From Cycas panzhihuaensis (taxonomy: Eukaryota > Cycadophyta), in the NCBI GenBank assembly GCA_023213395.1, contig CM041465.1:113033741-113097740 (forward strand): a stretch of DNA of 64,000 nucleotides. The letters are read 5' to 3'. The notes beneath the pieces are model-generated. The model had not been told where the DNA came from and searched no databases. It saw only the letters and a list, made by a program, of their open reading frames with translations. Shown here one piece after another: positions 35,241-46,788 of this stretch. Numbering within the stretch: position 1 is the first letter of the stretch; the number at the start of each line of letters is the position of its first letter. The position numbers and the translations under genes are program-made.

Positions 35241-36923
35241 ATAGTCATGCATAAGTAAGCAAGTGTTGGGTAAAGTGTTTAGATTATAGGTTATTGGGTA
35301 ATGTTAGCTTAACCCTTTACTAAGGATTAATTTCTTTCACAACTAAAAGAGTAGCCATAGTTTGCAATGGTTAGGTACCTTCCTTATTGATTGGTTTATT
35401 TTATAGGATTGTGTATATCCTTAGAGGTGTGTAGATAAGTGTAGGAGGCTATTTATCTTATTGTAGGTGTATGGTTATGTAAAGATGCTTAGTTCCCTTA
35501 TGTTATCTATCATTATAGCCTTCAAATACTAAATTATTAGATGAGGATGAGTGTCTTCTTAGAGATGAAGGAATGTATAATTCCAAATCCATTGAGAAAG
35601 GAAATTTTAACTCCTATTAACTTGCCCCTACTAGGTTTGAGCTTGCCACTATTTTAAATATCATATCTCTATCTTAGTTATAGTTCTTACTATCACCATG
35701 TTGTTTGTTGTAGCCTTAGGTAATTGTATTCATGTTTCGATGATATCAACATCATAAACATTCTATCCTATATATCAGAAAGGTAGATGTATTATGGATA
35801 TCAACTATAACTCACCTTTAGATAGGGATATCTTTATGTAGATTATAGTATGATAACGATGGGAATGTGAATGTAGGCCCATGGAGTCATAGGGTCATAT
35901 CCTTTAGTATCCAACTATTATGTTGCTAGAACAAAGTTTCCCAAAGTGTCATAATTGTCTAATGAAGAGAGAAGGGATGCCCTTTTTCATGTTGAAGTTG
36001 TCCATAGTGTCCTAACTATCTCATGGAGAGAGAAGGGATGCCCTTTTTGCATTGAAGTTACCACTCATAATGTAATTTAAGAAGATGTTTTCTATATGTA
36101 ATTTATAGTTGTAGTGTGTAAGGATATAATGTGTATGATGCATGGATTATCTTGCTTATGTAAGGCTATTACATCACCTATTAATAGTTGTAGCTCTAAG
36201 ATCTTGTCAACTGACTATTAACTTGTTGTTGTCATATATTTTAATCATCCTTTAACTATTAGAGATGCAGGATACATTGGTTACTTTTTTATGTTTAGTA
36301 TTTGTAATGGAGTTACATGATGATCTATTAAGGTATCTTTTATTTTATTTTTTTAATAATCATCAATAATATTAAAGAAACTTCACATATTACTTTGTGA
36401 CATTTGAAATGAGATGAATTCCTGTATCATTAATGTGCATCCATCATTACATTATTTCATTGAGGCAAATCTATTATTACATTATTTCATTAAAGTGAAT
36501 ACATTATTATATAATTGATATTTAAAGGGTGCATTACATTGATATTTAGAGGGCATATTTTATAAATATCAAAGGGGTTTACTTTATATTGTTTTGATAT
36601 GAGATGTGTACAATCTCTAAGACATGCATGAGTGGTTTTGGGTGTATACATGTTTGTATTTTTTGATCATTTTATATGATTATATTGATTCTTTTATGTT
36701 GAAGTATTGATTGGATTTCAAATATAATAGTGTTTTATCTTTCAATTAGACTTGTTAAGTTTAAAAAAACTTTTTGTTTAGTAGTTAGTTGGTTTGTCTA
36801 CAAGAGGTTATCATTTTTAGCAAAAGCCTTTATATTTTTGAAGTTATTAGAATAAACTATTTTTTGGGGTAATATCACTTATCAGAGGTTGGTTTAGTAT
36901 CCCTATATTTGCTATTTTTTCAT
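35241..36923 (+). other. Element D long leader
   Basis: About 1.7 kb with no recognised protein. At 36442-36500 a unit near 30 bp (core CATTATTTCATT) is repeated twice with changes. The start aligns with the element B leader. Confidence 0.6.
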
Positions 36924-38160
36924 CATGCAGAAGTTAGTTCCTTTGGTCATTTTCAATGGAAATAACTTTAATGAGTAGAAGACAAATATGGTACTAGTAT
37001 TTATGGTGAACTAGATTTAGAGCATTACCAAATCTAAATTGTTAGCCATTCCCTTAGATGAAAAAGGGTGGATACATGCTAAGAAAAAATAGTTCATGGT
37101 TATGAGTTTGATTAAGTTATCTTTGGCTCTAGACCAGAGATCTTTAGTCCACAACCTTGAATTGTCTTGTAATATCTAGATAAAGTTATGTGAGACATTT
37201 AAGAATAATAAAACTAACCATCATGTTACTCTTATGATGGAATTATTAAATTCAAATGTAGACAATGAGAATAACATAAATGCATACTTGAATAAGATCA
37301 TCAATTTGAAAAATAGGTTGGATGAATTAAAGTCAAACTTAATTAAAGATACACTTCTCTTTGTAATTATCATGTCAACATTTCCAATTGCATTTAAAAC
37401 CTTCTAAATTATCTATGCAAGAGATGAAGTTATAGAGGGTGAATCATTTAAGTCACTGAAAAACCTAATTCTAGTAGAGGTCAACAAGTTGAAGCATCAT
37501 AGAATGCTTATTAGTTTAAACTTAAAGTATGCTTTGATCATAAAGACACAAAAGAAATGTGATATTCAACAGAGTAAGCCCATAAAAAAAAAGGGTGAAA
37601 CACCTTAGGAGAAGAAGAATTTTATGAGTAAGTATAATTACTATAATAAAGAGGGTCATAAAGAAAATAATTATTGGTTTAAGAAGCTAGACAAGTGTAA
37701 GGCTAACTAAGATGACAAGGGAAAGGGTATAGTAGTGTATTATATTTAGTGTATTAATATTGTCAGTTGAGTCAAAATAGAAAGGCTATTAAATCATAGT
37801 CTGTAGTTCATAGAAATATATCACCTATTAAAAGCAAAATTTTGATTCCTTTGATATAGGTTCAAGTGATGCTAATATCATTCTTAGAGATGCTCATGTA
37901 TTGCCTATGGAAGATGTTAGTTTTATTTTGCTTATAGGAGATAAGTTCAATAAGGCTTATTATATGCCAAAGATGAAACTTAATCTTCTTTTTGCCTAGG
38001 AAATCTGTAAATAAGGAATGAAAATTGAGTTTTACAATGATAAATACATAGTTAAGGATCCTAAGAAGAACTTCTCTATTATTGCTACCAAAACCATTCA
38101 AGATAACTTTTGGGTGTTTGAGAAATTTAGAGCCTAAAAGGAATCATATGCTTTTATTGC
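36924..38160 (+). pseudogene. gag: Element D gag and protease region
   Basis: The ATG at 36924 opens MQKLVPLVIFNGNNFNE, then a stop at the family Trp. KTNHHVTLMMELLNS, DNENNINAYLNKIINLKNRL and LLFVIIMSTFPIAF follow. The zinc knuckle near 37632-37677 is damaged: YNYYNKEGHKENNYW keeps His but has lost its Cys ligands. The protease-like region from about 37790 ends in IWAYYMPKMKLN-type blocks with frame changes. Most stops are at Gln or Trp codons. Confidence 0.82.
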
Positions 38161-38173
38161 TATTACAAATGAT

Positions 38174-38265
38174 ATGAGAAAGTTATGGCATAAGTGTGTT
38201 GGTCACCTTATCTACAAAAGCACCAACCTTATAAATAGGTTGAAGATGGTAGTATGTTTATCATA
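38174..38265 (+). pseudogene. pol: Element D gag-pre-integrase, 5' piece
   Basis: MRKLWHKCVGHLIYKSTNLI, then NRLKMVVCLS, is the start of the gag-pre-integrase domain. It is cut by the LINE. The last 17 bp (38249-38265, GTAGTATGTTTATCATA) are the LINE target duplication, repeated at 43002-43018, where the frame resumes. Confidence 0.87.
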
Positions 38266-38399
38266 TTTTTTTTTTGGTAAGGTAAAAAATAATATTAGAA
38301 GGGCCTTTTTTAACACGTCCCTAAACCTTTTACATCAAGGGCTAACCGGCCTAAGTGAGATGGCCATGACAAGCCCATGGCCTAGCCCAATCTAAAATC

Positions 38400-41300
38400 A
38401 CTCCTATCACCCTCTCCTATCTCTCTCCTCATTATGTCTAGAAAAGTATATCCTAAGAAGACTTAGAAGCTCCTCCGGGAAGTTCTCTTTCCATACCCTA
38501 TTCCTTTTATTTGACACTGCCCAATTTGCCAACCAATCTGCCACCTTATTTCCTTCCCTGTACGTGTGATGTATCTGTATGCTCTATTTAGAGCTTAGGA
38601 CATCTTATGAATCCCTAATAAGCTCCACAGTGCTCCACTCCAACTCTATCTCCCCCTTTAAACTCTTAATTACATTCAAAGAGTCAGCTTCAACAATCAC
38701 TTTCTGTTCCTCCTCCTTATCTAACATGGCTACTACCTTTTGCATGGCCTTTACCTCTACACTATGATTTGATTGATTGCCAAGATATTATGCAAATGCC
38801 CATTTCACTATCCTCGCATGATCCTCGCACAGACCTCCCCCCCTGCCTCCCTGGGGTTGCCTTTAGTTGCACCATCAAAATTTATTTTAATCTAGGTTTC
38901 TTCGGGAGGTGTCTAGATAGTTTCCCTCCTTTTCTCATTCCTGCCCCTCGGTCGAGGAATACCCCAATCATCTAGAATAGCCCTTCTGATCATGTCGAAC
39001 AACTTCTGATCATCCATCTCCTTTCCTTGGAAAATTCTCTTGTTGCACTTCCTCCATATATACCAAGTACCTACTGAGAGAATTAGCTTCCAAAACCTTC
39101 CCAACGTTTTACTCTTAAATGGAGAAACCCATGTTAGCCATTGATCCCTCAAAGACATAGAGGGAACCCATACTATTCCCAATCTAGACTAGAAGCTGCC
39201 CCAAATCCCCCTTGAATAGGGGTAATAAATACTAAGGTGGTCCAGGGACTTAGCCTCCTCCCTGCATAACTCACACCTGTTTGCCAAATAGATACCACGC
39301 TTCAGGAGGTTATCCATTGTTAGGAGCTTATTTTGTAAACATTACCACCAAAAAGTGGCTACCTTTAGGATAAGCCTCAGTTTCCAGACCCCTTCCAAGA
39401 TGTCATTCTTAATCCATCCTTCTCTCGTCATCAGAGAATTATAACCATCTTTAACCAAGTAGGACCCTGAAGGTGACAGGGAGCAAACCAGGTTATCCAG
39501 AGGGGCGCTCTTGGGAATATACTGGTGTTTTAATACCTCTTTTACTCTCTGAATCTCCTCCTCAAAGCCTTGCAAAACATCAAATGTTCTTGATTGCCTA
39601 TTCTTACCTTGTCCTACCCAGTAGTGCTTAACTAGTGGCCATATGTATCCTTACAAACCCTCTGCAGATTACCCATATTTGGGAACTCACCCATCCTTGA
39701 GGAACTGTACCATTTATCTTCCCAGAATCTTATACTTTCACCATTCCCCAATTTCCATCATAAGCCATTTCTCAAGATAGGTCGCGAGGACCAAATAACA
39801 TTCCAAATGGGAGATCCGTAGACCCCACCCACCTCATCCTTCAGGAAATGCTTATCCCCTAGGTATTTTCTAGCTATAATTTCCCCCCACATAGAGCCTC
39901 CCTCTTTATCTAGTCTCCATCCTACTTTAGCAAGGAGAACTCCATTAAGGAGTCCTAATCTCCTGACATTAAGTTTTCTCACCTACTTAGGCTTGCATAC
40001 CTTCTCCCAAGACACCAGATGGAATTTGTTTTTATCTTCATCCTCATACCATAGAAATCTCTTTATAATGCCTTCAACTACTGAAATAACCTTGCTCGGC
40101 ATCTTGAATAAAGACATTTGGTAAACTAGAATACTTTGAAGAGAGGCCATGACTAGTTGAATCTTTCCTGCCTAGCTAAGTAGCGTCCCTTTCCATCCTG
40201 CTAGCTTCCTATTAAACCTCCCCACGATGGGGTCCTATAGGTTCTTGTCCATCTTTTCCACAAAAAGAGGCATCCCCAGATAAGATGCAGGAAGATGTCT
40301 AGTGGAGATCTCCAACACCCTACTTATCCACCTTTGAAGCCTCTCAAGGGTGTTGATGAAGAAGACAAAGCTCTTGTCCAAGTTGATTCTTTGATTAGAA
40401 GCCCACTCATAAGCTTGGAGACCGTATTTTAGAGCCCGAGCCTCCCCAAGGAATGCCCTACTCAGGAAGATGTTATCGTTGATGAACTGGTGATGAACAA
40501 TATTTTCCAAGTTGGAGGAGGGCTTCAGTCCTGAAACCCACCCTAATCTCTTAGCTTCCTAGGTAGCCCTCCCTAATAATTCAGCCATTATAATAAAGAG
40601 GAAGGGGGATAGGGGATCTCCTTGCCTCAGTCCCCTATAACTGGGAAAGAAGGGTGTCGATCTACCATTTAATATCACCGAGAACGAGATACTAGATATA
40701 TAACATCTCATCCATTCCCTCTAAACCTCCCAAAAACCAAATGCTTTAAGACAATCTAGCAAACAGTCCCATGCCACCTGATCGTAGGCTTTGGACATGT
40801 CTATTTTTAGTATCATCCCTACTTCTTTCTTGTGATAGATCGAATGAATTATTTCATGAATCGTTATTATGCCATCCATAATTTATCTACCCATAATGAT
40901 TCCATCCTAGTTTGGACAGATAATGGATGGTAAACATTCTTTAAGGCAATTCTCCAACACTTTAGCTAAAATTTTATATTTTACATTACATAGACTTATT
41001 GGTCTAAAGTCTTCCATTGCTTCCACCCCCGCCTTTTTTGGAATCAAGACTAAAAAGGTGGTCTATAATTCTTTCAAAATTGTTTTCATTTAAAAAAATT
41101 CATTCAACGCTGAGATTAGGTCATCCTTGATGATGTCCCAATATTCCTGGAAGAAACCAGGCGGGAACCCATTTGGCCCAGGGCCTTTATCCCACCCCAT
41201 TTTAAATATAGCCTCCTTGACTTCATCTGAGGAGAATGGTTCTATCAGTTTTCTATTATGGGCATCGTTGATCACTCTCAGAATATATTGCAGTAGGTTC

Positions 41301-42562
41301 ATCCTTAAATTTGGGTCATAGCATCCAGGTTCTACATATAACTCTTTAAAGTAATCCATCATTGTTCCTCTTATCTGGTCTTCTATCTCATTCATAACCC
41401 CATCCTTACTTCGTAATTTGCTTATTCTATTGTAGGATCTATGCTTCAACATTGACAAATGGAAAAACTTAGTGTTTTTGTCTCCCTCCTCTATCCATAA
41501 CTCCCTAGATTTTTGCTTCTAGTGAAGTTCCTCCCTGGTCAATACCTCTTCTAATCTTTTGGTGGTTAAATATTCTAATTGATCCAGGGCATATGACCTA
41601 CCCTCAGATTGGATCCTTTCCTCAATCCTCTTAAGCTCCTCCATTAGGTATCCTTTATCTTCAAAAATATTTCTGAACACCTCCTTATTCCATATTTTGA
41701 TCTATTTTTTAATCCAATCTAGCTTTTTCAAAAATTTAAACATGGTGAACCCTGACACTGTGAATCCCCACCACTCTATAATCTTCTCTCTAAGATCGAG
41801 GTGTTGTTGCCATATTAATTCAAAGTGGAAGGGGGCCCTACCATGCTTACCTAGATAGGAAGACTCCATAACCAGAGGAGAATGATCTGAGGATATTTTA
41901 AGGAGAGCCTCAAGCTTGATATCCTCATACTAGCAAGTCCATTCATAATTGGTTAACATTATATCTAACTTGATCTGGATATGGTTGTATCCCAATCTCC
42001 TATTTGACCAAGTTTACCTGGCTCCCCTAACGAGAATATCCACTAGACTGCCATATTGTAGAAAATTTCTAAGATCAGACATACTCCTACACCACCCCTC
42101 TTGACCCCCTCTCTTTTCCTCTGGATTAAGAGTCGAATTGAAGTCCCCAGTGACTAGCCAGGGGCCTTTCCAGTCCTTATGTGCCTCCACTATTCTTTCC
42201 CATAACCTCTTCCTTCCCTCCACCGTTGTAGGGGCATATACATTGGTGATCTAACAAGGCCTGTTTGTCCTCCCACAAACCAGACATAATGTAATGAAGT
42301 GTTCACATTTGGCCACCATAGATCCTTTTCACCTACTTGGGTTCCAAAGGGTAGCCAACCCCCCTAAGCCCACTGACCCCTCTAAGGCTCACCCTTCCCC
42401 CCTCCTCCAAATCTTCTTAATTACCTCTATTTCCTTTTTTTGACCAAGTTTTGTCTACTGCAATAAGACTACATCCGCACTCATCCTGATCCTCATTTCC
42501 TTGACCAGTCTCTACTTTGATGGGGCATTAAGGCCCCTAATGTTCCAGGATAAGACCCTCAT
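38400..42562 (-). pseudogene. LINE ORF2: endonuclease, reverse transcriptase, RNase H
   Basis: The minus ATG at 42562 opens MRVLSWNIRGLNAPSK, the apurinic-endonuclease start. The endonuclease continues with WLVTGDFNSTLNPEEKRGG near 42120. RT blocks: GWDKGPGPNGFPPGFFQEYW (41217-41158), MILKIDMSKAYDQVAWDCL (about 40820) and [15 protein letters not shown] (about 40630). The catalytic box reads FIND instead of FADD at 40486-40475, so the first active-site Asp is Asn. Then YLGMPLF, LLS-AGKIQLV and a CELC zinc-like motif (about 39270). RNase H follows with KINFDGATKGNPREAGG (about 38880) and IVEADSLNVIKSL (about 38690). It has stops throughout. Confidence 0.92.
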
Positions 42563-42568
42563 GGTCAT

Positions 42569-43001
42569 CCCAACTCCCTCCCTAATCATCCTTTCTTACT
42601 TTTAAGGAGAGGGCCTTCTATCAGCCCCTCCTCCTTTAGGGTACTCTAGATCCCCAAATCAATTTGGGCCACTGTTTACTTTTTCCTAGTCACCTTTTTG
42701 GATGGTTTACCAACCCTCTTCTCTATTCCAAAATCAGGTACCCTTTTCAGATCCGGCATGTTGCTTTCATCTTTAGAGATACATTTTCAGATCCTTCCTC
42801 CTACCTTCCCCTGTTCATCCCTTTTGGCCCCAAAATCCCTCTCTATTTTCCCAAACCCCTCTACTGCTTTCCCCAACAGCCCCTCCCCTTGATCTAGGAC
42901 CTGTAACCTCCCCTCCTCTACTTTTGAGAGGTAGTCCTTTGCATCCTAGTTAATATCATTCACTTACTTAGTCAAAACTGGCTCTTTGATCATAGGGGGA
43001 A
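42569..43001 (-). pseudogene. LINE ORF1, C-terminal remnant
   Basis: The minus frame upstream of ORF2 reads DYLSKVEEGRLQVLDQGEGL, then AVEGFGKIERDFGAKRDE and KRVPDFGIEKRVGKPSKKVT. It is charged and lysine-rich, like the tail of a plant L1 ORF1 nucleic-acid-binding protein. There is no zinc knuckle. The 5' part is missing because the insertion is truncated. Assignment rests on position before the endonuclease. Confidence 0.55.
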
Positions 43002-43018
43002 GTAGTATGTTTATCATA

Positions 43019-43800
43019 GGTTCTATGTTTATAAGGCATTTGTGAAGGATGTATTTATGGGAAGCATTATAATTATCCTTTTACTACAAATTGTGCTTAG
43101 AGACTAATGGAGAAGTTGAAACTTATACATACTAATTTAATAGTACCACTACCAACACCTTTTATATCAGGTCTTGGATTTATTCATATGTTTATAGATG
43201 ATTATAGTAGGAAATCCTAGGTCTTCTTTCTGATAAGTTTGAAGTGTTTTATTATTTTTATGAATGGAAAGTTAGTATTGAGAATGTGAGTGATAAGAAA
43301 ATAAAGATTCTAAGAAGTGATAATAAAAAAAGGTATGATAATAATGCCTTTAATTAGTTATACCTTGACCATAGTATCAAACAAGAATTAACTATTCTAT
43401 ATACCCCACAATAAAATGGTGTTATAGAGAGAAAGAATCATACCATAATAGAGATGGTGAGGTGTATGATGTATGCAAAGAATCTACCACCAATGTTTTT
43501 GGTATAAGCTATTGCAATAGTTGTTTATATTTTAAATGGAGTACCTACAAAAGTTATTCATGGCATTATCCCCAAAGAGTATTGGATTGGTTTGAAAAGT
43601 TCTATTAATTATTTCAAGGTATTTAGATACATTGCATATGCATATATCTCTGATACACATTAAAAGAAAATAGATTATATGAGTTTGAAGTGTATTTTTA
43701 TGGTTACTTATAAGAGAATAAGACTTATAGACTTTGGGATCCACAAGAGAAGATACTTTTGGTTAGTTAGGATGTTAAGTTTAATGAGTCATTAGTATGA
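43019..43800 (+). pseudogene. pol: Element D pre-integrase end and integrase
   Basis: After the LINE the domain resumes and passes into the integrase core: HMFIDDYSRKS near 43191, WKVSIENVSDKKIKILRSDN with the second catalytic Asp, a stop at the Gln of TPQ-NG, then ERKNHTIIEMVRCM holding the catalytic Glu. IVVYILNGVPTKVIHGIIPK follows. The end block FKVFRYIAYAYI lacks the usual Gly-Cys. Stops and frameshifts make it inactive. Confidence 0.82.
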
Positions 43801-44099
43801 CATATTGAGAGATCATCTAAAGAGAGATTCCATCCTTTTATCTTTGCACCATATTAAGGTATAAGGGATAAGGAGCCTAATATTATGTCAAAAATAAAAG
43901 TAAGACCAAATGGGAGTAATAATGAGGAGTTGTTATAAGAGGAGATACATACAACACTGTGTGTTATATTATGGGCTATGAGGACTATTAAAGAATCTAG
44001 TATGAGGTTAGAAGATCTTAAAGATGGACAAAGAATAAGAAATCAACATGTTAGTTAGACTTTAATGGTGGTCACTAATGATTCTAGTGATCCTATTTA

Positions 44100-45600
44100 G
44101 CATGAAGAAGTTTAAAAGGATCTATGATAGAGAGTTATAATAGAGGAGTATAGTTTGATCATGAAGAATGATACTTGGCATTTAGTTCTTTTACCTCCAT
44201 CCAAGAACTTAGTTAGTTATAAATAAGTCTATAAGATGAAGTTTTACTCTAATAAAGATGTAGACAAGTATAAGGGTAGACTTATTGCATAGGGTTTTAA
44301 ATAAAAAGAAGTAATAAACTATTAAGAGACATTTGAACCAATCTCTAAGATGACAAAAGTCTAATTGATCCTTACTTTAGTAGTTACATATAGTTGCCAG
44401 TTACACTAAATAGATGTAAAGTCAATATTCTTTAATAAAGACTTGAAAGAGGAGATTTATATGGATTAGCCTCTTATTTTTATAAAGTAAGGATAAGAGT
44501 ATTTAGGGTGTCACTTAAAGAAATCTCTGTATGGCCAAAAGTAAGCACCTTATACTTTGTGTGATAACATAAATGTTAGATTGAATGAGGATGATTTTGT
44601 AACAAAATATTTAGAGATGAGTCTTTATATTTAAAGGAATATAACTATAATAGTTATTATTATATTATATGTTGATGAACGCGTCATTACAAAAAATCTA
44701 TTATAGATATAAAGTCCTATTCGGGACATACTTTCAATATGATACATCTCAGCCAAATTTATTACTTCTTAGGCATTGAAGTTAGGTAGATGGATGATGT
44801 TGTAATAAGATATAAAGAAAACTTACTTAAGTGATCTAGGATGAAGGATTCTAAACTAGCAAAGATATCATATATGAAGGGCATAATGCTTTTGAAAGAT
44901 ATGAATAAGTTTATTATAGATGGGACATTATATCAATAATTAGTAGGGAGTTTGATTTACTTAACTCATACTAGCCATGATATTACTTATTTTACTAGAT
45001 TAGTATCTCATTACATGTAGAATCCCTAAGAACCTTATTAGGTTGCTATAAAGAAGATTCTAAAGTATGATAAGGGAGGACTTAATCTTAGCCTTAAATA
45101 CTTTTATCCTGGGAAGGTAAAATTGCATAGGTATACTGATGCAAACTAGACTGGAGATGCTAGATATAGCAAATCAATTGCTAGATATATTTTTAGTATT
45201 GATAATAGGTTTATATCATAGTAGTCTAAGAAGTAAACCACCATTACATTATCTTCTATAGAGGATAAATACCAAGTACTAAGTATAGGTATACAGGAAG
45301 CAATATGGTTATAAGTACTTTTGGATAATCTTAGAACAATTTCTAGCCCACTTATTATATATATTGATAATTAGAGTGCTATTCATCTTTTGAAGAATCT
45401 AAAATTTTATATACGTATGAAGTATATCAAAATCTAACACTATTACATCCATGAGCATATCATATTAGAGAAGCTACATGTTGAATTTTATTTAAATAGA
45501 GAAGAACTTACAGACATATTTACCAAAACCATTATCAAAGATCATTTCATCAAGATTCATGGTAATTTGAGACTTAATAAAGTTATCCTTGAGGGGGGGA
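44100..45600 (+). pseudogene. pol: Element D reverse transcriptase and RNase H
   Basis: Copia RT remnants run from MKNDTWHLVLLPPSKNLVSY (about 44161) through KSLYGQK to the catalytic box at 44668-44679, which reads YVDE in place of YVDD. The second metal-binding Asp is therefore lost. LVGSLIYLTHTSHDITYFTR follows. The RNase H start (HRYTDAN) and KQTTITLSSIEDKYQ-like blocks have stops for Gln and Trp. The end is DIFTKTI. It is thoroughly decayed. Confidence 0.82.
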
Positions 45601-45670
45601 TATATCAAAAAGGATAAATATAAAGTATAGTCTAGCTCTTGGGAAGACTTCAAGACTCCACATTTACATT

Positions 45671-45679
45671 AAGAGGAGA
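45671..45679 (+). promoter_or_regulatory. Element D polypurine tract
   Basis: AAGAGGAGA abuts the 3' LTR. The longer purine run GAGGGGGGGA at 45591-45600 lies about 80 bp upstream. Confidence 0.82.
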
Positions 45680-45968
45680 TGTTAGAGTGGTAACATAACT
45701 ACTTAACTTAACTAATGTTAATATGGTGCATTATTATATAAATATTATGATGTAATTATGTAAACTAATAGATATATATTTGTGGCACTTATAGATCTAT
45801 TTAAAGAGATCCTATTTCTATTATATTTTAATACTTTTGGACATCAATGTAATCTATTATTCTATGGTGGGTTTTTATAAGAAAGTTTTCCACATCAATT
45901 ATGCTCTATGTGCTTGTTTCTTCCATGTTTGTTATATATATAAATGATCTACATTCTTATTTCTAACA
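45680..45968 (+). repeat. Element D 3' LTR
   Basis: 289 bp, TGTTAGAGTGGTAACA to TTATTTCTAACA, followed by the perfect target duplication ATTAG. Confidence 0.93.
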
Positions 45969-46217
45969 ATTAGAAAGTAACCATTAGGGATAGCACTAAC
46001 TTAGAGGTAATTAGAATTAGAAAGGTACCATTTACTTTATCAAACAATGATCAATGATGGTTAGAAAATATCTTTTACATACTAAATATAAAGATGAATA
46101 TTATTATAATTATTGAAATTAAATAATAAGATATAACTATGACATTTACTCAAGGATAGTACATGATCTAATACAAATATAATAATGTTATAGTTGTAAG
46201 ACTTAGAGAGAATAACA
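45969..46217 (+). pseudogene. pol: Element E protease region
   Basis: Past element D the frame reads KVTIRDSTNLEVIRIRKVPF, then NIFYILNIKMN, matching the end of a copia protease (the VTIADG..LEV.G.G and NVLYVP.M..NLLS blocks). The DSG active site is not visible; it would lie before the D insertion. It stops at element F. Confidence 0.65.
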
Positions 46218-46772
46218 TGTAGCAATCTTACAGAAGTCTTCTAAGAGATTTTATAAAAATAGGCAAAATATCCTCCAAATGCACTTGTAAAATATTCAAT
46301 CAAGAGAGAAATAATACAAATCCACTCTAATACTTATGGCATATAAATATAAAATGGCATGAAATGAATATAAACTGAATAGATACAAGATTACCAAATG
46401 ACTCCGCAATTATTGTTGATAATGAATCCCTCTTTTAGGCGAGGTGCCCTCCATAATGCTCCCAAAAGGGCCAAAAATATTGCAGTCTAAGACTTCTTTG
46501 ATGATGATGAATGAGGCCATAAATCCTCCTTAAATAGGTAGCCAAATGATAGTAATAGAAGTCAGCCAGAAAAAATGATATTCTTCTTAATACTGCATAA
46601 ATAGAAGTTAGCCAAAACTTCTCCAAAAACTAGAACACTAACTTTAAATAGTCACAACTTTTGATATAGATGTTAGAATTAATTTTTGTCTAGATCGTTA
46701 GAATCATCGTTCAGAGACCTTCGATTTGAATGGTCATAAGCCATATTTATGACCATATTTAGGAATGTTATA
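46218..46772 (-). repeat. Element F 3' LTR
   Basis: In plus coordinates it runs TGTAGCAATCTTACAG to GGAATGTTATA. It matches 51339-51894 along its length, including GCGAGGTGCCCTCCA and TGCTCCCAAAAGGGC. Confidence 0.93.
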
Positions 46773-46788
46773 TAAGTCTTCCCCCCTC
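46773..46788 (-). promoter_or_regulatory. Element F polypurine tract
   Basis: The minus strand reads GAGGGGGGAAGACTTA immediately before the 3' LTR. Confidence 0.82.

Larger units (their letters stand above)
38266..43001 (-). mobile_element. L1-type LINE with RNase H domain, 5'-truncated
   Basis: A 4.7-kb minus-strand insertion with a 3' poly(A) tail (T-run at 38266-38276 on the plus strand) and a perfect 17-bp target duplication, GTAGTATGTTTATCATA, at 38249-38265 and 43002-43018. These are hallmarks of target-primed reverse transcription. Order on the minus strand: ORF1 tail, then ORF2 with endonuclease, RT, a Cys-rich segment and C-terminal RNase H, an arrangement known from plant L1 elements. 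It is 5'-truncated in ORF1. Its GC is visibly higher than that of its host. Confidence 0.95.
34939..45968 (+). mobile_element. Element D: Ty1/copia retrotransposon hosting a LINE
   Basis: LTRs are 288 bp (34939-35226) and 289 bp (45680-45968). The target duplication is perfect: ATTAG at 34934-34938 and at 45969-45973. Primer site, long leader, gag, protease, integrase, RT, RNase H and purine tract occur in copia order. A 4.7-kb LINE interrupts the pre-integrase domain. Without it D is about 6.3 kb, like A and B. It lies in element E between gag and protease. Confidence 0.95.

Noticed and set aside
42664-42897. Plus-strand frames across the LINE
   Set aside because: They are on the opposite strand to the LINE ORFs and are rich in Pro, Phe and Leu, as expected for the antisense of a purine-rich ORF1 region.
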